10,402 nt of DNA from Desulfonatronospira sp. (GCA_007127015.1 SLAE01000184.1:1-10402); one strand, 5' to 3'; counted from the first letter of the stretch, positions 1-6,903 are shown. Notes: generated from the letters alone by a model not told the origin. Translations and numbers: made by a program.

Positions 1-949
1 CCTGAGCCAGAGGAGTGGCCATCCTGTCGCAGACGTTTATCCTGGCCAGTGTGTTCACCCGGTAAACTCCGACCGGATCATTTTCATCAAGCTTCAAATC
101 ACCCCATTTTCTGGCATAGGGGAACTTAAGGTAGGACCAGGGCTCGGTGTGTTCACCGATATATTTCCCGTAGTCAGCGTACTTGAACTGGTCAAAGTTT
201 CCATCCTGATCCATGAGTCTGAGTTCGCCGTCATAGAGCTCCAGTGCGCCGTCCGAAGGCCTGACAGTGCCCAGATAGCCTGAAGGAAATACTCCCAGCA
301 CCTTTACCGCGTCCAGGTACTTGGGAAAAATCTCCTCCCGGGCGAATTTCATGGTGAACAGGCTGAATTCCTTGAGCTCCTGGACTCCTGCCAGAAGCTC
401 CTTGCGCATGTCTTCGTCCAGAGGCTTTCCAAAACCACCGACTACCGCGGCTATGGGATGGATAACCTTGCCCGCGAACTTCTCCAGCTGCATCTGGCCT
501 TTATAGCGCATGCTTACCACTTTCTTGGCCAGTTCAGGGTTCGCCCCGACTATACCTACGACATTGCGAACGGAATAGTCGGCATCCGGGCCCAGGACGA
601 AGTCGGGCGCGGCCAGAAAGTAAAAGTGCAGGATCTTGTCCGGAATGTAGGCCAGCATCTGGCATAATTCCCTGAGCTTCCTGCCAGTCGGGGGAAGCTC
701 AAGGCCCAGACACTCGTCAGCGGCCTTATTGGAAGCCAGATGATGCTGCCAGGGGCAGATCCCGCAGATGCGGGTTACGATTCTTGGCACCTCCTCCACC
801 GGACGGCCAATTACGAATTGTTCAAACCCGCGCAGAGAAAGGACGTGCAGCTTGGCATCGGATACATTTCCGGTATCATCCAGATGGATGGCCACACTGG
901 CATGCCCTTCAATACGGGTGATGGGAGCAATATTTAATGTCTTACCCAT
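1..949 (-). CDS. mvhA: Mvh-type [NiFe] hydrogenase large subunit, 3' part missing
   Basis: This is the catalytic large subunit of a cytoplasmic F420-non-reducing (Mvh, group 3) [NiFe] hydrogenase, which splits or forms H2 at a Ni-Fe centre. The frame is open from the ATG at 949 to the left edge, giving 316 codons. Visible family marks are RIEGH at residues 12-16 and the N-terminal nickel motif RICGIC with Cys62 and Cys65, followed by His69 and His70. The C-terminal DPCxxC nickel motif lies beyond the window, so whether it carries cysteine or selenocysteine there cannot be seen. The start is fixed by a strong AGGAGG about five bases upstream. It overlaps the end of mvhG by 8 bases, suggesting translational coupling in the hdrA-mvhDGA operon. 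The family call is firm; the physiological direction is inference. Confidence 0.93.
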   Translation of the reverse strand, partial: MGKTLNIAPITRIEGHASVAIHLDDTGNVSDAKLHVLSLRGFEQFVIGRPVEEVPRIVTRICGICPWQHHLASNKAADECLGLELPPTGRKLRELCQMLAYIPDKILHFYFLAAPDFVLGPDADYSVRNVVGIVGANPELAKKVVSMRYKGQMQLEKFAGKVIHPIAAVVGGFGKPLDEDMRKELLAGVQELKEFSLFTMKFAREEIFPKYLDAVKVLGVFPSGYLGTVRPSDGALELYDGELRLMDQDGNFDQFKYADYGKYIGEHTEPWSYLKFPYARKWGDLKLDENDPVGVYRVNTLARINVCDRMATPLAQ

Positions 950-1889
950 TTCTACCTCCTACCGGTCTTTTCAATACGCCGTGAGCGCCCGCGAAACGGG
1001 CCAGATACCCCCGGCGATCGGGCATCTTGTTTGGATCAAAACCTACCGAGGCCAGTGCTCCCATGTAATCCACCAGGGGTTTGGCGCCTTTGCGCACAGG
1101 TCCATAACATCCCCGGCAGGGCACTCTTGCGGAGATGCATCTGGGAGCACCGTTCTGGCCTCCGCAGCCCACACCGGTAACCGGTCCCAGGCACAAAAAA
1201 CCCTGCTCCAGAAGACAGCGCATCTCGCTTAGAGGCTTGTCCGGATCATACAGCGGAGAAGCGAGCATGCGCTTGATATCCGCAAGCCCTTTTTTGCTTT
1301 CCCTGATGGTCGGACAGGAATCGCACACGGATTTCTCAGGCATTTTGTAATCGGTCTTTCCTTCCAGAAGAGCCAGCACCGCGCCGGCGATCCAGTCCGG
1401 ATGCGGCGGGCATCCGGGCAGGTACAGATCCACATTGACCAGCTGATCCACTGCATAGCACTGATCAAGCAGAGGTGGTATATGCTCTGTGGGATAATCA
1501 GCCGGGTCGGTTGTCGGTGAATCCTTGTAGTAGAACTTTTTAAGCTCTTCATCCGTATACATGTTGATCATCGCCGGAATGCCGCCATCTGTGGCGCAGG
1601 TGCCCAAGGCGATGAGAATCTGACATTTCTTGCGCATCTCCAGAAGAACTTCCTTGTGTTCTTCGTTGCGCACTCCGCCGGAGACAATGCCAACCACCGC
1701 CTCAGGTATGCTCAACTCCTTTTCCTCTCCGGTCTGGCCAAAATACTTCTTGTCCAGAATAACCGGAATATGGACAAACTCCAGATTATTGACCAACAGG
1801 TCAACCAGGACGTCTCCCACATTGAGGATGGCGATTTCACATCCGGCGCAGGCGTTTAGCCATTCTTCGGCTACTGTTACCTTGGTCAT
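942..1889 (-). CDS. mvhG: Mvh-type [NiFe] hydrogenase small subunit
   Basis: This is the electron-transfer small subunit, 315 residues, which relays electrons from the MvhA active site through iron-sulfur clusters to MvhD. Proximal-cluster cysteines are visible as C14 and C17 (NACAGC), C98 (GTCAT) and C160 (PGCPPHP). A cysteine-rich C-terminal half (C189, C192, C225, C233, C242, C251, C258, C261) can supply the further [4Fe-4S] clusters. There is no twin-arginine signal, which fits a cytoplasmic group 3 enzyme and not a periplasmic one. The ATG is preceded by GGAGGT at six bases. The gene starts 42 bases after mvhD ends and overlaps the mvhA start. All the cluster ligands are ordinary Cys codons, unlike the two selenoprotein genes upstream. 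Length is typical of MvhG/VhuG. Confidence 0.95.
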   Translation of the reverse strand: MTKVTVAEEWLNACAGCEIAILNVGDVLVDLLVNNLEFVHIPVILDKKYFGQTGEEKELSIPEAVVGIVSGGVRNEEHKEVLLEMRKKCQILIALGTCATDGGIPAMINMYTDEELKKFYYKDSPTTDPADYPTEHIPPLLDQCYAVDQLVNVDLYLPGCPPHPDWIAGAVLALLEGKTDYKMPEKSVCDSCPTIRESKKGLADIKRMLASPLYDPDKPLSEMRCLLEQGFLCLGPVTGVGCGGQNGAPRCISARVPCRGCYGPVRKGAKPLVDYMGALASVGFDPNKMPDRRGYLARFAGAHGVLKRPVGGRNG

Positions 1890-1931
1890 ATAAGTACCTC
1901 CATTTAAAACAAACAGGGCTCTGGTTGCCTG

Positions 1932-2366
1932 TTAGGCATTGACAGTCTCTTTCTGGACCTTCAAGGGATTTGGTCCCAGAGACCTGATGGTATCAGTGAA
2001 TTCAGTTACTAATTTGGCGAACCTAGGAGCCTCGGCCGAAGATACCCAGTCAATCCGGAACCTCTCCGGGCTGATTCCCAAGTCTTCCAGAACCAGTTTT
2101 ATGGCCTGTCCCCGGGCGTATGCCTTGTGATTACCATCCAGGTAATGACATTCACCCAGATGTCAGCCCAGGACCAGAACGCCGTCCGCGCCTCTCTCCA
2201 GCGCCTCCACAACCAGATTGGGATGAACCATGCCCGAACACATTACTCTGATGGCGCGCATGTTGGTTGGGTACTGCATCCGGGAAACACCGGCCAGATC
2301 CGCTCCTGCATAAGCGCACCAGTTACAGAGAAATCCGACAATGACGGGTTCGTTGTTATCAGCCAT
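1932..2366 (-). CDS. mvhD: Selenocysteine-containing MvhD, [2Fe-2S] linker of hydrogenase to HdrA
   Basis: MvhD is the small iron-sulfur subunit that docks the hydrogenase to HdrA and passes electrons between them. Read with the TGA at 2163-2165 as selenocysteine, the product has 144 residues and ends at a TAA at 1932-1934. The motif is GUHLGECHY at residues 67-75, where relatives have GCHxGxCHY, so Sec68 replaces a cluster-ligand cysteine. The other likely ligands are C14 and C17 (CNWC), C43 and C73. Sequence after the TGA continues with clear MvhD character (YLDGNHKAYARG and onward), which rules out a true stop. The ATG has an AGGAGA-type site about eight bases upstream and lies 19 bases after the hdrA stop. 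Taken as ending at the TGA, the gene would be a meaningless 67-residue fragment. Selenoprotein VhuD is known in methanococci. Confidence 0.92.
2127..2165 (-). promoter_or_regulatory. Sec UGA codon and SECIS-like hairpin in mvhD
   Basis: The recoded TGA is at 2163-2165. After a 22-base interval comes a hairpin with the perfect 6-bp stem ATTACC/GGTAAT and apical loop TGGAT. Below a single C-C mismatch two more pairs extend the stem (2127-2149). A stem-loop inside the reading frame, with a small G/U-containing apical loop some 16-37 bases after the UGA, is what bacterial SelB recognises. The fold was worked out by eye. Confidence 0.75.
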
Positions 2367-2385
2367 CGTAACTTCTCCTTATATT

Positions 2386-5300
2386 TTAAACATTTTCAAG
2401 AGCAGCAAGCAGCTGAACTCTTAGCTGTTCGTTGGTGAAGCCATGTATATACACACCATGCTTGGGACAGGTGGCCTCACAAATGCCGCATCCTTTGCAC
2501 AGCGCCTTGTTGGTTTCGATCTTTTTATGCATGCTGCCGTCGCGGTCATAATCGGTCAGGGAAATCGCGCCGTAAGGACAGGTATCCACACATATGGCAC
2601 AGCCGTCGCAGTTTTCAGTTACGTAGGACTTGATCGAATCAAGCGGCATGACCGATCTGGACAGGATGGTCGAGGCTCTGGAAACAGCGGCATTGGCTTG
2701 GGCGATGCATTCGTCAATGGATTTTGGAAAATGACACAAACCAGCCAGGAACATGCCGTCGACACTCATGTCCACCGGGCGGAGCTTGGCGTGAGCCTCC
2801 TGAAGGAAGCCGTCGGTATTCAGTCCGCATTTGTAGAGTTCAACCAGGTTTTTGTGCTCAGCGGGCACAATGGCTGAAGCCAGCACCAGATAATCCGGCC
2901 TTATCTCCACGTCCCGGAAAAGAACATGATCCTTGGCCACTACCACCAGATCGTCGCCGTCCTTGGATACCCGGGGTTTGTTGTCCGGAGTAAAGCGGAT
3001 GAATATGACTCCAAGCTCTCTGGCTTCCCTGTACAGATCTTCCCTGGCCCCATAGGTGCGGATATCCCTGTACAGCACGTAAACAGGCAGCTTCGGATTG
3101 GCTTTTTTGAGCTCCACAGCCGAATGCATGGTATGCGTACAGCATACCCGGCTGCAATAAGGTCTTTCCGGCTCGCGCGAGCCGGCGCACTGAATAAAGA
3201 CCGCTCCTTTGGCCTTTTCCAGCGCAGGCTTGTGTTCAGACATTTCCTTGTCAAACTCAAGATGAGTGAACACCCTGTCGTCCTGACCGTAAAGGTATTC
3301 ATCCGGCTTGTATTCGTGTCCTCCGGTGCAGACAACTGCGATTCCGTACTTTATGGCCTTTATTTCTCCGGCGACATCGATTTCGCTGACAAAATCTCCG
3401 ACCGAACCTTTATTGGCCTTGATATCAGCGTTTTTATAGACTTTTATCGCGGAATGATTCTCCACTTTGGAGATCAGATCTTCCAGATATGGGCGAATCT
3501 GTTCACCTCTCCAGGTGGAAGTCAGGTTCCAGGCGTTGCCTCCCAGCCTGTCAGTCTTTTCCAGAAGGATGGTCTCATAGCCCTGATTGGCAAGGCCCAG
3601 AGCGGTTACCATGCCGGATATACCGCCGCCCACGACCAGTGCGCTCTGGTTTACTTCTACGGACAGATACTCCAGAGGCTCAAGCATGGAAGCTTTGGCC
3701 ACAGCCATGCGCAGCTGATCCTTGCTCTTTTCCAGAGCTTTTTCCGGCTCCTTGCTGTGCACCCAGCTGTTCTGATTCCGGATATTGGCCATCTCAAACA
3801 GATATTCATTGAGCCCGGCATCCTTCATGGTCTCCCTGAACAGAGGCTCATGTGTCCTCGGGGTACAGGCGGCGACCACAACCCGGTTCAGGTTGTGTTC
3901 CTTGATCTTGTCCCTGATCAGGACCTGGGTGTCCTGGGAACAGGAGAACAGGTTGTTTTCCACGTAGACCACATTGGGAAGACCTTTAGCGTATTCGGAA
4001 AGTTCCTTCACGTCTATGGTTCCGGCGATATTTATGCCGCAGGAGCATACAAAAACCCCGACCCTGGGCTCTTCAGCGGATACGTCCTTTTCCTGGGGAA
4101 AAGTTCTTTCCTGAGTCAGCGAGCCTCTCTGACTGCTTAAAGCCACAGAAGCCGAGGCAGCGGCAGATGAAGCTTCTGTTACCGACTGCGGAATATCCAT
4201 GGGATTTTGAAAGCTTCCGCTTGCGTATATCCCGGGTATATTAGTCGTTCCAGGGGCAAAACTGGAGCTTTGGGCGAAGTTGTACTTATCCAGTTCCACT
4301 CCCAGCTTTCCGGCCAGATCAATCGACCCTTTGCTGGTCTCCAGACCTACGGACAGGACCAGCATGTCGAAGTCTTCCTTTACTCTTTCACCGGTCTGAT
4401 CATTGAAGTACTCAACAGTCACGCCGCCTTCCGCGCCGGGATAGGCTGTATGGATGCGGCTTTGAACAAAACGGATCCCTTTTTCCTGAGCCTGCTCATA
4501 ATATTTCTCAAATTCTTTTCCGTGGCTCCTGATATCCATGTAGAATACGGCCTGATCAACATCGCCGGTGGTGTGTTCGGCGGTGACCAGAGCCTGCTTG
4601 ATGGCGTACATGCAGCATACCGAAGAACAGTAGCCGTTGTCGCACTTGTTGATGTTCCTGGAACCCACGCATTGCAGCCAGGCTATCTTTTTGGGTTCCT
4701 TTCCGTCTGAAGGCCTGGTCAGGTGACCCATGCAGGGACCGTTGGAGGAAAGAAGTCTTTCATATTCCATGCTGGTGACCACATCATTGAACTTGGAATA
4801 GGCGTAGACGTCAAAAGCTGACGGATCAAAAGGTTTGAAACCCGGAGTCAGAATAACCGATCCGACATTGATTTCCTTGATTTCATCCTGGAAATTCTGA
4901 TCAAAATCAATAGCCCCGGTAGGACACACCTTTTCACAGGCCCGGCATTTGCCCTTGCCCTTAACCCCTTTGTTTCCTCCCTTGACAAAGTAGATGCAGG
5001 TCTCCTTCTCAATGGCGTACTTCAAAGGCACGGTCTGTCCGTACTTGATGTAAGCCGACTTACGTTTGTCCAGACCTTCGTTAAACTCGTCAGGCACCTT
5101 TTTGGGACATTTTTCCGCACAGAGATTACAGGCTATACATTTGTCCATGTCCACAACACGCGGTTTCTGACGCACCTTGACCTGAAAGTTGCCTTCCTGG
5201 CCGCTGATGCCTTCCACCTCAGCCAAAGTCAAAAGCTCTATGTTTAAGTGCCGACCGCACTCAACCAGTTTTGGCGAGATGATTCACATGGCACAGTCAT

Positions 5301-5463
5301 TGGTGGGGAAAGTCTTGTCCAGCTGGGCCATTGCCCCTCCAATACCGGACGTTTTTTCCACCAGGTAAACATAGTAGCCGGCGTCAGCCAGATCCAGGGC
5401 GGACTGAATGCCGGCTATGCCTCCGCCGACAACCATGACTGCGCCTACATTTTCTTGTGACAT
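2386..5463 (-). CDS. hdrA: Selenocysteine-containing tandem HdrA, flavin iron-sulfur electron-bifurcating subunit
   Basis: This is the flavoprotein core of a heterodisulfide-reductase-type complex, taking electrons from MvhAGD. The full reading is 1025 residues with Sec60 encoded by the TGA at 5284-5286. In order it holds: FAD Rossmann motif GGGIAG at 13-18; TNDCAMU at 54-60, followed by SPKLVECGRH to residue 72; an inserted ferredoxin with CIACNLCAEKCP at 109-120 and CRACEKVCP at 173-181; a CVGSR...YCSSVCC motif near 265-284; an HdrA N-terminal-type [4Fe-4S] domain starting VFVCSCG near 470; a second FAD motif GGGISG near 612; a CAGSR...YCSRVCC motif near 759-775; and a C-terminal ferredoxin with CDGCAICVDTCP at 952-963 and CKGCGICEATCP at 989-1000. 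Ordinary HdrA is about 650 residues, so this is a tandem fusion. I chose the ATG at 5463 because GGGGGG lies five bases upstream; an in-frame ATG at 5490 has no such site. It is the first gene of the operon. Confidence 0.92.
5244..5286 (-). promoter_or_regulatory. Sec UGA codon and SECIS-like hairpin in hdrA
   Basis: The TGA at 5284-5286 is followed 27 bases later by the apical loop GGTCG. The loop is closed by an 8-pair stem, TTGAGTGC against GCACTTAA, with one G-U pair (5244-5264). The loop resembles the GGUC-type apical loop of the E. coli formate dehydrogenase SECIS. Spacing and loop size suit SelB binding. The stem was found by eye. Confidence 0.78.
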
Positions 5464-5468
5464 ATTTA

Positions 5469-5474
5469 CCCCCC
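5469..5474 (-). promoter_or_regulatory. Ribosome binding site deciding the hdrA start
   Basis: On the minus strand AGGGGGG is followed by a five-base spacer and the ATG at 5463. The alternative in-frame ATG at 5490 is preceded only by AT-rich sequence with no purine-rich site, so the shorter N-terminus (MSQENVG) is preferred. It also puts the FAD Rossmann fold at the usual distance from the N-terminus. Confidence 0.7.
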
Positions 5475-5634
5475 TTTTTATAAGTGGCAATTAATTTAAT
5501 AAATCGATTATTGATGAATTGAATGCTAGCAAATTCCGTTAATGAATTTCAATCAATTTTTAAGGTTATTATAATAATAAATAATTATTAAACAAAGTAA
5601 TAGTTATGAATTACATTTTTTTAACAATTTTTTT

Positions 5635-5661
5635 AAAAAAAAGCTAGACTTTTTTAGTCTA
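5635..5661 (-). terminator. Terminator-like hairpin with T8 run facing hdrA
   Basis: Read on the minus strand, TAGACT and AGTCTA form a perfect 6-bp stem around a five-base A loop, followed by GC and eight T residues. The stem has only two GC pairs, so it would be weak. It lies about 170 bases upstream of the hdrA start. It could stop antisense transcription coming out of the rlpA side, or act as an attenuator in a long hdrA leader. It could equally be a protein-binding palindrome in AT-rich DNA. Confidence 0.3.
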
Positions 5662-5678
5662 AAACTCAAATCAAATTA

Positions 5679-5704
5679 TTGATTGCCCTTTATGCATCAA
5701 TCAA
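5679..5704. promoter_or_regulatory. Inverted repeat upstream of rlpA, candidate operator
   Basis: A perfect 7-bp inverted repeat, TTGATTG-N12-CAATCAA, lies 43-68 bases before the rlpA start, where a promoter or operator would be expected. The half-sites are about 19 bases apart centre to centre, close to two helical turns, which suits a dimeric regulator. The spacer is too long for an FNR box (TTGAT-N4-ATCAA). The regulator is unknown, and chance is possible in AT-rich sequence. Confidence 0.35.
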
Positions 5705-5746
5705 ATATTGTGCGCAGCAAACTGCTAAAAACAGGGGCAGAAGAAT

Positions 5747-6508
5747 ATGAGAAAAAATCGGTTCAAGTGCCTGATAATTCTTGCAGTTCTAAGCTTGTTC
5801 GCCGTACTTTCAGGATGTTCTAGAGAAGTCTTCCCCCCTTCTTCCCCGCGCCCGCAAATTTCTGAGCGGGAAAAAGCCCCTGATCCAGGGCGTGCAGTGG
5901 ATCCGACACTTAAGACCTATACGGTTCTGGGCCAGACTTATACCCCATTGGCTTGCGCCGAAGGTTTTGTTGAAGAAGGCATTGCCTCGTGGTATGGACC
6001 AAAATTTCATGGCAGACAGACAGCCAGTGGTGAAATTTTTAACATGTACGAGATGACCGCTGCGCACAGGCTGCTGCCAATGCACACATTAGTATTAGTC
6101 ACTAATTTGGATAACGGCAAGTCAGTTAAGCTAAGAATTAATGACCGGGGGCCTTTTGTTGACGATCGCGTCATCGACCTTTCTTTAGCAGCAGCAAGGA
6201 AGCTGGAAATGATCGGTCCCGGAACCGCCCCGGTACGGGTTGAAGCCGTGGGCAGCGCCTGCAGATACGAACTGCCCGGGACATTTTATGTGCAGGTAGG
6301 CTCCTTTGCCAGCAGGGACAACGCAATGAAGACGCAAAACATTATGCGCCGGCAGGGATACAGGGAAACACGTCTGCAAAAAACGATGCTCAACGGTCAG
6401 GCCTTCTGGAGAGTACAGGCCGGAAAATTCAACAGCCTGGGCTCTGCCGAAAAAGCAAAACAAAGTCTGGAACAGGATTATTCCGGAACTTTCATAGTTG
6501 CAGATTAA
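5747..6508 (+). CDS. rlpA: RlpA-family septal lipoprotein with DPBB and SPOR domains
   Basis: This is a 253-residue outer-membrane lipoprotein of the RlpA (rare lipoprotein A) family. Characterised members are lytic transglycosylases acting on denuded peptidoglycan at the division septum. A lipoprotein signal covers residues 1-23, with lipobox LSGC and lipidated Cys24. A proline-rich linker follows. The double-psi beta-barrel domain runs from about 77 to 170 with GIASWYGPKFHG, TASGE (Glu96), AAHR (His107) and NDRGPF (Asp133), the places of the family's polar catalytic residues. A C-terminal SPOR domain (about 178-253, starting FYVQVGSF) would bind glycan strands lacking stem peptides. The start codon suits the signal peptide, although the upstream Shine-Dalgarno match is weak. 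It converges with the IHF-like gene and the two stop codons overlap. Confidence 0.93.
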   Translation: MRKNRFKCLIILAVLSLFAVLSGCSREVFPPSSPRPQISEREKAPDPGRAVDPTLKTYTVLGQTYTPLACAEGFVEEGIASWYGPKFHGRQTASGEIFNMYEMTAAHRLLPMHTLVLVTNLDNGKSVKLRINDRGPFVDDRVIDLSLAAARKLEMIGPGTAPVRVEAVGSACRYELPGTFYVQVGSFASRDNAMKTQNIMRRQGYRETRLQKTMLNGQAFWRVQAGKFNSLGSAEKAKQSLEQDYSGTFIVAD

Positions 6509-6801
6509 TTTGAGTTCCCGTTAATTTCCGATCTGAATTTTCTGGATAAGCGAAAGACAACCACTTTACGCCCGGAAAGGACTATTGCTTCGCTGGTCTG
6601 AGGGTTGCGCCCTTTTCTGGGCTTCTTTTCATAAGTTTCAAATTTTCCGAAACCGCTGATCAGCAGTGCGTGGTCCTTTTTGATAGCCTTTTTTACAATC
6701 TGAAGCAGATGCTCGATCTGCTCTTTTACTTCTGAACGATTCCTGTCGCTTTGCTCGTAAATCTTATCCACCAGATCCGCTTTGGTCAGGGTACTGATCA
6801 T
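6505..6801 (-). CDS. ihfA: HU/IHF-family nucleoid DNA-bending protein, IhfA-like
   Basis: This 98-residue histone-like protein binds as a dimer and bends DNA sharply. The signature LISGFGKFETYEKKPRKGRNPQT spans residues 47-69, with the intercalating proline at 67 on the beta arm. The spacing and the MISTLTKADLVDKI N-terminus fit the IHF alpha group better than HU, though alpha and beta cannot be told apart firmly here. In the C-terminal part the usual FRP(S/G) is FRLSRKF, with leucine in place of the common proline. The start is fixed by AGGAGGAGGT just before the ATG. It lies downstream of the HIT gene on the same strand with about 100 bases between, including an inverted repeat that may be an autoregulatory site. 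Confidence 0.87.
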   Translation of the reverse strand: MISTLTKADLVDKIYEQSDRNRSEVKEQIEHLLQIVKKAIKKDHALLISGFGKFETYEKKPRKGRNPQTSEAIVLSGRKVVVFRLSRKFRSEINGNSN

Positions 6802-6819
6802 TTACCTCCTCCTCGTGGC

Positions 6820-6844
6820 TTGACCGATGCTTTATTTCGGTCAA
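6820..6844. promoter_or_regulatory. Perfect 8-bp inverted repeat upstream of the IHF-like gene
   Basis: TTGACCGA-N9-TCGGTCAA lies between the HIT gene and the IHF-like gene, ending about ten bases before the ihfA Shine-Dalgarno. There is no T run after it on the minus strand, so it is a poor terminator for the HIT gene. The position fits an operator, or an mRNA stem-loop acting on ihfA translation. It is more GC-rich than the other repeats in the window and so less likely to be chance. Confidence 0.45.
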
Positions 6845-6903
6845 AATTCAGTGTTCAGTAGTTTGAGTGGATTGCCATATTCTGAAAAAGGACTAACAAC
6901 ATC

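Larger units (their letters stand above)
5475..5746. promoter_or_regulatory. AT-rich divergent intergenic region between hdrA and rlpA
   Basis: About 270 bases without a credible gene separate the divergently transcribed hdrA and rlpA. The stretch is markedly AT-rich, with runs of seven or eight A or T around 5614-5655, against balanced composition on either side. It must contain the promoter of the hydrogenase operon and probably that of rlpA. ATTGATTG-like words recur in both orientations (near 5550, 5678 and 5698). I could not place a convincing -35/-10 pair or a sigma-54 -24/-12 pair. A-tracts of this kind are often bent DNA. Confidence 0.5.

Noticed and set aside
1135..1552. Short open frames on both strands inside mvhG, for example at 1229-1552
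   Set aside because: They overlap the well-supported mvhG frame, have no recognisable motifs and lack ribosome binding sites.
2926..4140. Long open frame of 404 codons on the plus strand, antisense to hdrA
   Set aside because: The opposite strand encodes HdrA with clear FAD and Fe-S motifs across the whole stretch. The plus-strand translation shows no domain I recognise and is a mirror of that coding pattern.
5284..5286. hdrA as a pseudogene or sequencing error with a premature stop
   Set aside because: The TGA is exactly at a conserved Cys position, the downstream frame is intact for 965 codons, a SECIS-like hairpin follows, and the neighbouring mvhD shows the same arrangement.
5475..5500. 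Sigma-54 promoter before hdrA suggested by TGGCAA on the plus strand
   Set aside because: The TGGCA element is on the wrong strand for hdrA and no TTGC element follows at the required spacing.
5679..5700. FNR/CRP-type box upstream of rlpA
   Set aside because: TTGAT and ATCAA half-sites are present but 12 bases apart, where an FNR box has a 4-base spacer.
5679..5707. TTGATT-N17-CAAATA as a sigma-70 promoter for rlpA
   Set aside because: The -10 match is poor and any AT-rich stretch here gives similar partial matches, so I did not list it as a promoter.
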